From: Allomyces arbusculus
Taxonomy: Eukaryota > Blastocladiomycota > Blastocladiomycetes > Blastocladiales > Blastocladiaceae
Direction of reading: 5' to 3'
Assembly: GCA_027604705.1 (NCBI GenBank)
Contig: JADHYV010000006.1
Coordinates: 496,001-560,000, forward strand
DNA: 64,000 nucleotides
Part shown: positions 1 through 9,907 of the stretch, piece after piece
How the letters are laid out: every line of letters begins with the position of its first letter
How positions within the stretch are numbered: the first letter of the stretch is position 1
The notes under the pieces: generated by a model
Seen by the model: the letters and a program-made list of their open reading frames with translations, nothing else
Database searches by the model: none
What the model was told of the DNA's origin: nothing
Made by a program: the position numbers and the translations under genes

Positions 1-275
1 CATCGGGCGCCCATTGGGAGCGGACCGATGCGTAGAGCGCGCGCGCAACTTGCTGCAACCCATTCAACGCACGGCTCGAGCTGGTGTTGGTGTTCTTTGC
101 GCACTGCTCTGACAGTCCAGTCCGCTATCTGCCCCGTGTGCTGCCAGTTCCATCCTCATGTTCACCCGTTTTACGAGTGCCGGAAACCGATCCGTCGCCG
201 CGTCGCTCTGGACCCCCGAATTATTCGACCGGGTCTGTCCTAACACGGCAATAGCACCGCCAGCCTGCAGCAGCC

Positions 276-1988
276 ATGATCGACTCGGACCGTTTTGACC
301 GTCCCAAGCACCCGGACCCACCACATCACGCTCCGCATGGCGAAGCCCGCATTCCCGTCGTCGAGCGCGCGATGCCTGGCACGCTCACGATCCCGCCGAA
401 TGAAGTGACGCTGACACGCGCCGTCGTGATCGTATCATGGCTGTTCAGCGTCGCCGCCATGTTCCTGGTCGTCGCCATGGTCGCCGCGCACCTCAAGTCT
501 TTCTCGACCTTCTCCGCCCGTTTCCTTCGCCGCGCACCACGTCGTAGACGGCCTCCGGTCACCGGCACTACGCCGGCCGCGCACCTCTTCTCTGGCCGCG
601 CCGCGCGCTCCCGCTGCATTCCCGATAGCGACGGGCGTATGGAATTGCTCCTTCTCGCGGCGTTCGGCATCGCTGGGGAAGCGACCAATGCGCTGATCGC
701 TGTGCAGGCCGCACCGCACATCCGCATGTGGCCCGCGCACTACACGGCGCGCGCGATTCTCTTCTTCCCAATCGGCGGGATCTCGTTGCTCATTATCACG
801 CTGCGCGTTGCCGGGCTCTGCTTCAAGTCGATATCGGCACAGCGGCGCATGTGGCACGCGGCACTGCTCGCGTTCGCGTTCCTGACCCCGCCGTTTATTG
901 CGGGCAATCTAATTCTCGCACCGGAGAACGACTGGGACGCGCCAGGGACAGCGCAGTCGCCGTGGTGGGCGGTCCTGCTGTACGTGAATGCTGTGTTCCC
1001 GATCGCGGTCGTGGCCATGACCGCGTATAGCGTGCACGTCACGCTCGCACACCGACGGGCCCTGGGGATGCGGGGGGCCCTCGTGTCGAGGACTCCGGCG
1101 AGGCTTGGTGGAGTGATGGAGGCGTCGTCGCGACCGCACGCGAGCGTGTCGGCCGTGGATGTGACGGCCGCGGAACTCGCGTCGCCCTTCTCGCCGCCGC
1201 CGTCGCCGACGGTGCGTGACGGACCGGATCACTTACGACCGGCATCACCGGCGACGGGTGGTCGACCGATGCTGTCGAGCAGTCTCGCGGCGTCGCCCGT
1301 GGTGCCAGCGGCAGCGGCGACTGTGCCGGCTTCTGGCGGGTCCGAGAGCCCTGCAAGATTATCTGCGCCGGCACCAACTGGTCGACTGAAGCGGTCGAGT
1401 ATTCTGGCGGCTGTCCGTCCACCGGCCATGACGATTACGCCTCGTCCACCGGTCCCTCCATCCGCACCAGCACCCGCAAACGTCTTATCCCTAACGACCT
1501 CGTCCACGTCGGGACTCTCCACCACCTCGCAAACGTTATCCACCGCCACGGCAACCGACGCGGCCGCCGCTGCGCCCACACGCCGATCGACCAGCGCGTC
1601 GGTCCAGGGCGCGCTCGGCACAACCTTTTGGGTCCTGAGCACCGGGTACCTGCTCGTCTGGTTCGCGACACTCGCGTACAATGCCCTCTCCAACCACAAC
1701 GGGTTCCTGCGCATGGCCGTGACCACATGTCTCTCCACTTGCTGGCTGGTTGTCGAGGCGCTATTCAAGCTGATTGTGCGCGCGCGTGTGCGCCGGAGTC
1801 GGCGTGGGCATGCGATCAAGGCGCGCGCGGCAATGGCGCCGCCGAAACCGGCCGTGACGCCCGCGAGTCAGTGGAGTTTAGGGTCGATGGGGCAGTTGGA
1901 GGTGGTTGAGGGGGAGGGCGCGGTGGAGACGACGAAGGGAAAGGGGGGCCGTGGAGTGAGGTGGTGGAACGCGGGAACGAAGGCGTGA
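276..1988 (+). CDS. Seven-transmembrane receptor-like protein, paralogue A
   Basis: Single-exon reading frame of 570 residues. Hydrophobic segments occur at about residues 45-70, 122-142, 153-178, 190-212 and 228-252. A long Ser/Pro/Ala-rich loop (about 255-440) follows, then two more segments (about 448-472 and 480-505) and a basic tail. This is a GPCR-like topology with an expanded third intracellular loop. It shares blocks with the two proteins at 9908-11425 and 12083-14029: an IPPNE-type start before segment 1, a GRxELLLLA block opening segment 2, SLLIITLRV...LCFKS at the end of segment 3, and TTFW..(S/T).GYL in segment 6. I do not recognise a named family, so ligand and G-protein coupling are unknown. 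The start could also be Met33 at about position 372, just upstream of the conserved block. Confidence 0.8.
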   Translation: MIDSDRFDRPKHPDPPHHAPHGEARIPVVERAMPGTLTIPPNEVTLTRAVVIVSWLFSVAAMFLVVAMVAAHLKSFSTFSARFLRRAPRRRRPPVTGTTPAAHLFSGRAARSRCIPDSDGRMELLLLAAFGIAGEATNALIAVQAAPHIRMWPAHYTARAILFFPIGGISLLIITLRVAGLCFKSISAQRRMWHAALLAFAFLTPPFIAGNLILAPENDWDAPGTAQSPWWAVLLYVNAVFPIAVVAMTAYSVHVTLAHRRALGMRGALVSRTPARLGGVMEASSRPHASVSAVDVTAAELASPFSPPPSPTVRDGPDHLRPASPATGGRPMLSSSLAASPVVPAAAATVPASGGSESPARLSAPAPTGRLKRSSILAAVRPPAMTITPRPPVPPSAPAPANVLSLTTSSTSGLSTTSQTLSTATATDAAAAAPTRRSTSASVQGALGTTFWVLSTGYLLVWFATLAYNALSNHNGFLRMAVTTCLSTCWLVVEALFKLIVRARVRRSRRGHAIKARAAMAPPKPAVTPASQWSLGSMGQLEVVEGEGAVETTKGKGGRGVRWWNAGTKA

Positions 1989-2209
1989 GGGGAACGATGG
2001 CGGGTGGAGGTGTATATGATTTATTGGCATGCGTGCGGGTTGGCGGTACCTGTGTGTCGAGACTTGGGAAGCCGGCGGCTTGGTGTTTTCATGTCATGAA
2101 GTGAAGGTCGCAAATGTGAGAGGCGAGTTTGTGACGTGCTGCAGCAGCGGGCAGCAACAACAGGGGTTCTCTGCCTGGCGTCATGCTGAACTTGACAGCA
2201 ACGACGAAC

Positions 2210-3643
2210 ATGACCGTGCTCCCCATTCTCGTTGGTCAAGCCGGCATCCAGACACTCGCGCAACTCGGTGCAAGCGAACCATCAAGTAATGTTGCACCTG
2301 CATCCAGCACATATTCGACAACGTCAACTTCAAGGGCTGCACGCACTAGCTCGACCAAATCCGCCAACCATGTCGTGACCTTCCCATCACTCCCTGGCGT
2401 CCTGCCGCCGCTCCGCATTGACGCCGAATCTAAGACAAACGCCGACCTTGTCCTCTCCACCGTCGGCTGCGCCAACAACTGGGAACGCGGCTACGCGCTC
2501 TGTTCCTCAACTCTCGAAGGCGGCACCCCGGCTCTCGACCTGATCCTCGACTCTGTCCGTCGCCGCATCGAACACGACGATCGATTCGACACGTTCCTGC
2601 TCTCTTACTCGACCGCGGGTGGGACCGGCTCGGGCGTGAGCGCACGGCTCGTCATGGAACTCAAGGACTGGATGCCAAGGGCTGCACTCGTGTCGGTCCC
2701 GATTTTGCCGTTTGCAAAAGGCGATACGGCGGTGCAGGCGTATAATACGGTCCTGGCGCTCGCGGCGGCGCAGGATCACGCGGATTCGATCGTTGCGGTG
2801 CCGAACGATGTGTTGTTTGGAGTCGCAGAGCGGCGGGGGGTGTTTGCAGTAGCGAGCGGTGGGGGAAAGGGGATGGAGGGGGTGAACGCGATTGCGGCTG
2901 AGATGATCGCGGCAGTAGTGGGGCCGTCGCGAGCGGGGGTACATGCAAGTGGGCCGACAGCGCGTGTCGCGAGTGCAGAGTGTGAGCTGTTTTCTGGGTG
3001 GGATCTGGTCACGTCGTTGTGTCCGATTCCAATGTGCAAGGTTTTGCATGTCGCGTCGTCGGGGTGCGTGCTCGTGGTTGATTCTCTTGCCAAAACGTGT
3101 GCCCACCACTCATCATGTTTTCCTCGCTGTAGAGTCGTTGCTGTCAATAAGTTCCACGACGCCGTCAAGGCCGTGTGTCGATACACGCTCATGCCGCCGG
3201 ACAGGGTGCCGAGGTGCGCATTGTTGTCGTCTTTGAGCAGCACGCAATCACGCCGACCCAAACTCACTCCCGCCATTCGATCTAATGCTCCATCTAGCTG
3301 CCTCGGCGCGACCGCATACCTGTCCCCGACCTTCTCCGCCGTCGACCTGGCCTACCTCCAGCGCAAGCTCAACGACCGGCTCGGTTTCGTGCCCGCTGTA
3401 AACCCAACGCCGCTCGCGCACCGCACCACGGCCACCGGCACACGCACGACCGCGTCGCTCGCGTTTGTTCACAACACGGGCGTCTTGGCCGACCGACACG
3501 TTCTCACGCCGTGGCTCACGGCCACGGCCAAGCGATTGCGCTCCCGCGCGTACTTGCACCGGTACCCGAGCGCGGCCGAGTGGATCGGCAACGCGAGCTG
3601 TGGGCTGTGGGGAGTCGTGGACGAGTATCGCGCGTTGCTCTGA
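2210..3643 (+). CDS. TUBD1: Delta-tubulin
   Basis: Tubulin-superfamily GTPase of the delta class, which supports triplet microtubules of basal bodies/centrioles. Visible motifs are the N-terminal nucleotide loop VGQAGIQ, the block NNWERGYA (delta-tubulins have NNWAYGY), and the tubulin signature GGTGSG followed by a PFAKGDTAVQAYNTVLAL stretch that matches delta- rather than alpha/beta-tubulin. Near the C-terminus RSRAYLHRY...W and VVDEYRALL align with the delta-tubulin end. The start is placed at 2210 so the protein begins MTVLPILVGQAG, as in the family; an in-frame ATG at 2183 would add nine residues. The frame is open throughout, but 3064-3132 begins GTGCGT, ends CTGTAG, is 69 nt and reads unlike tubulin, so it may be an in-frame intron. 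The region after the first loop is shorter and lower in complexity than usual. Residues 90-160 and the C-terminal 60 are the best-matching parts. Confidence 0.85.
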   Translation: MTVLPILVGQAGIQTLAQLGASEPSSNVAPASSTYSTTSTSRAARTSSTKSANHVVTFPSLPGVLPPLRIDAESKTNADLVLSTVGCANNWERGYALCSSTLEGGTPALDLILDSVRRRIEHDDRFDTFLLSYSTAGGTGSGVSARLVMELKDWMPRAALVSVPILPFAKGDTAVQAYNTVLALAAAQDHADSIVAVPNDVLFGVAERRGVFAVASGGGKGMEGVNAIAAEMIAAVVGPSRAGVHASGPTARVASAECELFSGWDLVTSLCPIPMCKVLHVASSGCVLVVDSLAKTCAHHSSCFPRCRVVAVNKFHDAVKAVCRYTLMPPDRVPRCALLSSLSSTQSRRPKLTPAIRSNAPSSCLGATAYLSPTFSAVDLAYLQRKLNDRLGFVPAVNPTPLAHRTTATGTRTTASLAFVHNTGVLADRHVLTPWLTATAKRLRSRAYLHRYPSAAEWIGNASCGLWGVVDEYRALL

Positions 3644-3934
3644 TCGCAATACATGTTGCAGGGGTTGACCCAAGTTGATGCTTGATCGCATTTTGCGTAG
3701 CTGAAAGGCTTGTGGCTTGACCGTTTCGCCTCTTGGCACGCTGGCCACACTCTCCACCCATCAAGCTCGCCAAGTCTCCACCCTTCAAGTCGTGTCGCAT
3801 CCTGTCGCATCCTGCCGCGCTTTGCATTCTTGGCCCTTCTCTCGCTTTTCCGCCCAAACAACTTGTCGCAGCTCGCCAGCACTTTAAACAGCAAGTTGTT
3901 CTCGCAATTTGAAGAGCTCGTTGACCACGTCGTC

Positions 3935-6241
3935 ATGGCGGGCATAGCCGGCATCCCTGCTGCGCGCGTCCTCATGCTCGGCCCACCGCAGGCCGGCAAA
4001 ACGCAGCTGATCCAGTTTCTTGCCAGCAGCACCAGCAACTACCAGTCCGTTGACGCGCCCTTGGTCGTGGGCGACAGCGTCAACCCCTGTACATCGCGGG
4101 CCGCATTGCACCGTATCCGATTTGACCCGAAGCGCCTACGCAAGAGTCTTGTGCGCAAGGCAGACGGCGTCGCTCGCATGCTCGACGAATGGGTTGCCGA
4201 GATTTCCGCTCGGAATGCGCACGATGATGCCGAAGCGCAAATGCGCGAACTCGCTGAACTTTGGAGGAGGAATCCGACACGTTCTCGCTCGTCGATCTGG
4301 CAGCGCCTGCTGTTGGTCACGACCGGTCGTTGGAAATCGCGTTCGAGATCTTTGATACGGTTGGAATTGGCGAAGCGGCACACATGGATCCACTGCGCGA
4401 TTTGACACTCGACCAGGTTGCCAGCGTACACGCGATCGTCATCGTGGTCCGGTCTGTACTTATTCTTTTGTTCAGCGTCTCGATTTTATTTCACGTGGTG
4501 CTCACCCCCAATATCTTCACTCGAACAGGCATGCGACACCTCTCTCTTCCCGGTTTCTTGACTTGTTTTTGCCCCACCTCACTTGTCTCGCGACGCATGG
4601 CTCAATGTGCACCAGCGTGATCGTCGTGCACTCGCATTACGCTCCAGAGGTCGTCGTTGCCCAGCACCATTCATACTTGAACCTATCGGCGCGGGCCGCC
4701 CAGTTTGACGATTGGTTGCGTGCGCAGTCCTTTGGCACGCACTGGTCAACCATGCATCTTGCCATGGACAACAAGTTGCCGTCCCCGCGCTACCGGCACA
4801 CGGTGCGCGAGGCGTTTTGCTTCCAGCAGCTTGGCAAATTTGTTGCGGCAGTGTTCGAGATTGTCCAGCGCGCGCCTGACGCGACCACGGTTGCCACAGA
4901 TTCGGTTGCTGCCCCGTCCGTGATTGAACCAATTGCTGCTGCATCAACGGTCGTCAGCGAGAGCGCAACATTTGTGACGGCCCCGGAGATTGCTCGGCGC
5001 GCACCTGACGCAACCATGGTTGCAACGTCATCAGTTGTTGCGCCGGCTGTGATTGAACCTATTCCTGCAGCGCCGACAGTTTTCAGCGAAGCTCCAACGT
5101 TTGTTATGGCCCCGGAAACCCAAGATGCTCGTGGCGCGCGTGCGGGATTCAAGGATCGTCGTGCAAACAAGGATCGTCGTGTAAACAAGGATCGTCGTGC
5201 AAAACCAATGGAAGCTATGAACGGGCCACGCGCTCCGACCATGATTGATCCTGTGCAGGCGCTCACCATCATTGATTTTCCCGTGTCACTTGGACTCATG
5301 TCCCAGGCGGGCGTGTTCCTGTCGGCCAACTCCAAGTCAACAGTCTTTGACACGTTCGCGTCACTGTGGAAGTCAATGCCGCCAGGCCGCGGCAAACTGG
5401 CGTCGGAGCGGTTCACGCTCATTCCTCCAGAAATCTTCCTGGCCACTGGATCTTGGTTGCTGAATCTGAGTCGCCCATGCCAAAGTTTTTGCGCATGCAC
5501 ATTGACGAGACGCCAATCATGAGCAGCGTGTTTGGGAGCACGTTGGCCAGATGGATGGATAACGAGGAGACTCGCAGCCGGTTGATTGAGGAAGCGCCCA
5601 GGATCGTTTTGCCCTCGCATGGCGGAGTCGCGTTCCTGACGCCCGACTGGCATTTTTTGGCTGGTCATGCCGATTTGGGGACTGGCCGGCTCTTGGCCAT
5701 CAAGTCAAAAACCTATTCTGTAGAACACGCACGGTTTGACGTTGTTCCGTTCCACCCTGCCAGCGTCCGGTCCCTTCATACCGATCCGTTCACCACGATC
5801 ATTGCCAAGCCCCTCGCACCGATTGCAAATCGTCCGGTGCATATCTACTTCAAGCCGGGTGTCTTGGATGTGGAGACGATGCCCCGTTTGTCGATGCGGC
5901 TCGATGCGCCACATGCTCCCTGGATCCTGGTCCCGGACCCAAGTGGCACGTTCCGGCTCTGCTCGGGCAACTTGTGGCTCACTGTCGGTCCAAGCCTGCA
6001 GCCCGACGTGACGTTGGATCCGGACGCGGCAGTCACAGTTTGGGTTCTGCTCATGGAGCACGACATGATTGGTTTCATGCTGGCCGGACCAGTCTCGGCG
6101 CTGCAGCGGTTTGTCGATGACCCCTTGCGCAGTCCAAAGCGGTTCTTGTCGGTCGTGGAAAATGGCGATAGTTCAAAAATGTTGCAGTGGGCAGAGCATT
6201 GCACCTGGGGGTCGCGTTTCAAATTAATTCCAGCTAAATGA
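3935..6241 (+). CDS. P-loop NTPase-like gene, copy 1 (reading frame disturbed)
   Basis: The first frame starts MAGIAGIPAARVLMLG and has a Walker A motif GPPQAGKT. After a frame change near 4260 comes SLEIAFEIFDTVGIG, where DTVG could be a G3/DxxG-type element. A likely intron lies at about 4450-4530, judged by comparison with copy 2, which has a clean GTAATT...CATAG intron there; the copy 1 donor is poor. The frame then runs about 4530-5435 with a repeat-rich Ala/Val/Thr segment and a basic DRR segment, and changes again near 5435-5445 before a well-preserved C-terminal half ending RFKLIPAK at 6241. Copy 2 shows which frame is ancestral at the second break: it has one more base there. The family is not recognised. 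This is either a recently damaged gene or one with two assembly indels. An in-frame ATG at 3710 would lengthen the start. Confidence 0.5.
4866..5123 (+). repeat. 129-nt in-frame tandem duplication
   Basis: Two adjacent 129-nt units (4866-4994 and 4995-5123) encode 43-residue repeats beginning (Q/R)RAPDAT and containing VIEPI.AA. Copy 2 of the gene has only one unit at the equivalent place (from about 8661), so the duplication arose after the two copies separated, or was lost from copy 2. Confidence 0.85.
5152..5205 (+). repeat. Three 18-nt tandem units encoding KDRR(A/V)N
   Basis: Three consecutive copies of AAGGATCGTCGTGYAAAM encode a short basic repeat inside copy 1 of the P-loop gene. They are absent from copy 2. 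Confidence 0.85.
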
Positions 6242-6519
6242 AAATGGATGTTGTTTGGCATTGGATAAGTGAACACGGTGGAGAAGACAAAAGCAATCTC
6301 ACAAAACACAAGATGGCACTTGTGTGCAAACGTTTCAGCAGACCCATCTCAATCGTTCTCGGTTTTCGCGCCGGTCCTCCTCCCATCGGCCATGGTGAAC
6401 ACGCCACCATCCGCTGCGCCAGCGCCAGCACCTCAGGAATAGTTCCCCAACAATGTCGTCGTTCACATCGGACTTTCCACCAGCTTGCAACCCGAATCAA
6501 CGCCGCCCCGGCTCGGCGT

Positions 6520-6590
6520 TCCTGAGCACAGCCGAGTGGATGTGAGGTGTCATAGACGATATCAGGCGTTGCTGTGAGCAAAATGAAGTT
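6520..6590 (+). pseudogene. Remnant of the delta-tubulin 3' end
   Basis: The stretch reads GAGCACAGCCGAGTGGAT, then after a gap GTCATAGACGATATC and GGCGTTGCTGTGAGCAA. The intact delta-tubulin end at about 3573-3650 has GAGCGCGGCCGAGTGGAT, GTCGTGGACGAGTATC and GCGTTGCTCTGATCGCAA in the same order. This places a decayed delta-tubulin tail upstream of P-loop copy 2, as expected if the duplicated block began inside the delta-tubulin gene. No other coding signal is seen between 6242 and 7100. The first ~120 nt after 6241 still match the sequence after copy 2 (9790-9910). Confidence 0.6.
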
Positions 6591-7109
6591 TATTGCGCCC
6601 TCACCAATCGGGAAGTGGTGAATGACCAATCGCTCAGATCCGGGTATGATGACACTCAACATCAAAACTGTCTGGTGCTGCAATCAACAATGAAAGCGCA
6701 TCGACATTGACCAAGCCAACTCCTTCAAGTGATCACAGGCCTTGCATGCCATGATTGTGGTCACATTTTGTTGCTCTTACTCAAGCAACCATTCACCTGC
6801 TCTCGAACGACATTCAGCCACGGCCACCCTTGTGCCTGCGAGGGACAATTCTCTGTTTCTTTCACAATTCCTCTGGTAACAAGTGGTACCAAATGTGCTC
6901 ATTCCATTTGCAGTTGCATCTTGCAGCCGTGGTGACGCAGAAGTACGTCAGTGCATAAACATTCCGATGGCCTCAACTGCAATGATCGTAAGAGAAACGG
7001 TGCGCGTTAGTTTTGTTCTTTCTTTCTCTCTTCTCCTCCAGCACTCACGCTGTACCTTGTCCTCACGCTGCACCTTGGCCACAACATCTGTGCCTTCAGC
7101 ACGCCTTGG

Positions 7110-9789
7110 CTTCATTGGTCCCTTACAAGCTGGCAAGACACAGCTGTAACTTGACGAAGTTAGCTCACTCGATCGAGGCTCGATCGAGGCCTGATCAGCG
7201 CCGGTTTAGCTGGCGGAGGACAATCGAGCAGGGGTGGAAGTCAATCGAGTAGGGGTGGAAGTCAATCGGCTTGCAAGAACGTCAATCGAGACGTAATTTG
7301 CTCAAATGGACCCTGAATGGGCGGGAGCGTCTTTTCAATTGACGAGAACTCTGCCATTTTCCTCCTCTCTCGCGTGTTCAAATCAAATTTGAATCGTCAG
7401 ATCGAGGGTCAATTGAGCATGGATCAAGCACCTCCAGCTCGATCGAGCATCGATCGAGTGGGCCAACTTCGTCATGAAGCTCCTTGTCGATTGCGATGCG
7501 ATGTTAACCATCACTCGACCACTGCTTTGATCGTGAGTGACGGAAACTCGCCCTGCACGACAGAATCTCGCCCTGCACAACGCAGGCAGCGCTCCACCAT
7601 ATTCGTAGATTCTTGTCATTACTTGTGTTTTAGACTTGCCCGACACCCAGTACCTGCCCTCGAGCGCTTTATCATTGGGTCAAAAAGAGCTCAACTGGCT
7701 AAAACGTCTAGGACCACGCGCGTGCTCTGGTCTGTCTGTTCGAACAGCGTGCTGATCAATTTCAACTGGTCGAGCAACAGTGGATCTATGGCTCCGAGGG
7801 CCTCCCGCCGCATCTGGCACTCGAAATCATTTGCACGGCTGCGATTGACCGTTACGAGCGCGCTGATTTGAAGCGTAAAAAAACTTGGTCGACACTCTTA
7901 CGTGGCTCTGCATCACGTTCGTGTCGACCCACTATGCTTGCGCCATGCGCTCGCCGGCAAAGGCACCGGGGCCCGCACACTCGACGAGTGACGAGTGGGT
8001 CAACGACATTTCTGCCGCCGCCGCTCACGATGGAAGGACCCAGCGCACGTGCTCGCAAAATTTCTGGAAGGGGTGCCGCCAAGTACTCGCTGGTCCACCA
8101 ACCACCACCCGCTGTTGCTTGCGACTGCCCGCCAGAGATAGCGTTTGAGATCAATGACATGACTGGGATCGATGGAACGGCGCACACGGATCCGCTGCGC
8201 GACTTGACGTTGGACGAGATCAACAACGTCCATGCGATTGTCGAGGTAATTCGGATCGTCATTCTGGCACTCCTGCGCTTTTCGCCCGCAATGTTATCAT
8301 TGGCCGACATTTTCGATTTCATAGGCAAGCGACACCTCTCACTCCACAACTTATCGACTCGTTTGCTCGCCATTTCGCGTACATTGCGGCGCACGGTGAC
8401 CTTGCTACTGGTGTGATTGTCGTGCACCCGCAGTACATGACCGACCTCGCCATTACTCGCCACCACCCGTACCTCGACCTGTCCGACCGGATCGCCCAGT
8501 TTGACACTTGATTCCATGCACAGTCGTTTGGCGCTCACTGATCGACGACGCACCTGGCCATGAACAACAAGCTACCGCTCCTGCGCGGCTCGTACCCGGC
8601 GCGCGAAGCATTTTGCTACCAGCAGCTCGGCAAGTTTGTGGCGGAATTGCACGAAATTGTCCAGCGCGCGCCTGACGCGACCACGGTTGCCACAGATTCG
8701 GTTGCTGCCTTGTCCGTGATTGAACCGATTGCTGCTGCATCAGCGGTCGTCAGCGAGAGCGCAACATTTGCTACGGCCCCGGCGTTTGAAGATCCTCGTT
8801 CCACACGTGCTGTGTCCAAGGACCATGGTGCGCAGGCACCCAAGGACAAGATTGAGCGCCGCATGACGACCATCGTTGGCACAATGCAAGCACTGTTATT
8901 GATTTTCCCGTGTCTCTCAGACTCGTATCACCGGCGGGCGTGTTCCTGTCGGGCAATGTCAAGGCGACGGTGTTTGACACGTTCAAGTCGCTGTGGAAAT
9001 CTGTGCGTCCGGGCCGCGGCAAGCTGGCATCAGAACGGTTCATGCTCAATACAAGGGATCACGGCCCTGGCCACTGGGTCATGGTTGTCGCTGAGTCCGA
9101 ATCACCCTTGCCCAAGCTCACCCGAAAGTAAATTGATAATACGCCGATCATGAGCGGCGTGCTCGGGAACACGCTGGACGCATGGTGGTTGGGTCATGAT
9201 GAGACGACTTGAAACCGCTTGCGTGATGACGCGCCCATGATCGCGTTGCCGTCGCATGATGGATTCGGCGGAGCGCACGCGATTTGATGGTTGTTCCCTT
9301 CCACACTGCCAGTGTCCTGTCCTTTTTTACCGATCCGTTCACCACGATCATTGCCAAGCCGCTTGCGCCAATTGCAAATCCTCCGGTGCATATCTACTTC
9401 AATCCGGGCGTCTTGGATGTGGAGACGATGCCACGTTTGTCGATGCGGCTCGATGCGCCGCATGCTCCCTAAATCTTGGATCCTGGATCCTGACCCAAGC
9501 GGCACGTTCCGGCTCTGTTCAGGCAACCAGTGGCCCATTGTCGGCCCGAGTTTGCAGCCGGACGTCACCTTAGATCCAGAGGCGGCAGTCACAATGTGGG
9601 TGATGAACCATGACGAGATTGGTTTCATGCTGAGCGGACCCGCTTCGGTGCTGCACCAGTTTGTCGAAGACCCCTTGTGCAGTCCAAAACGATTCTTGTC
9701 GGTTGCGAAAAATGGCGATAGTTGGGCGATGTTGGAGTGGAGAAAGTATTTTTGTTTCATGCGCGATTCAAGTTGATTCCCGCCGAATG
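7110..9789 (+). pseudogene. P-loop NTPase-like gene, copy 2 (decayed)
   Basis: Starts with GFIGPLQAGKTQL, a recognisable Walker A block matching copy 1, then an immediate stop and an inverted-repeat insertion (7152-7474). An open frame from about 7709 to 8235 encodes a helical-looking stretch (LPPHLALEIICTAAIDRYER, about 7790-7850) not found in copy 1, then PPEIAFEINDMTGIDG, matching copy 1. A canonical intron follows (GTAATTCGG at 8246 to ATAG at about 8324). Downstream homology to copy 1 continues to RFKLIPAE-like sequence at 9789, broken by in-frame stops (for example near 8508, 9129, 9208 and 9470) and frame changes. Similarity to copy 1 runs on to about 9910, the edge of the next gene. 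It is a tandem-duplicate pseudogene. The extra 45-residue block shows that one of the two copies gained or lost a segment. Confidence 0.75.
7152..7474. mobile_element. MITE-like element with ~38-bp terminal inverted repeats
   Basis: The left arm from 7152 begins TGACGAAGTTAGCTCACTCG and continues as a CGATCGAG-rich arm to about 7189. The right arm (about 7436-7474) is its imperfect reverse complement, ending CCAACTTCGTCA, with about four mismatches. The interior holds further TCAATCGAG repeats, including two copies of GGGGTGGAAGTCAATCG. There is no coding capacity. It interrupts the P-loop pseudogene right after the Walker A block. I could not identify a clear target-site duplication. Confidence 0.6.
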
Positions 9790-9907
9790 AAGGCGGTAGC
9801 TTGTTTGGCGCTGGTGATGCAAGGACGGCGGTGGAGAAACGAACAACGAACTCATAAAATAAGGTGGCCTCGCGCGCAAACGTTCAGCAGATCCATCTCC
9901 ATTATTT

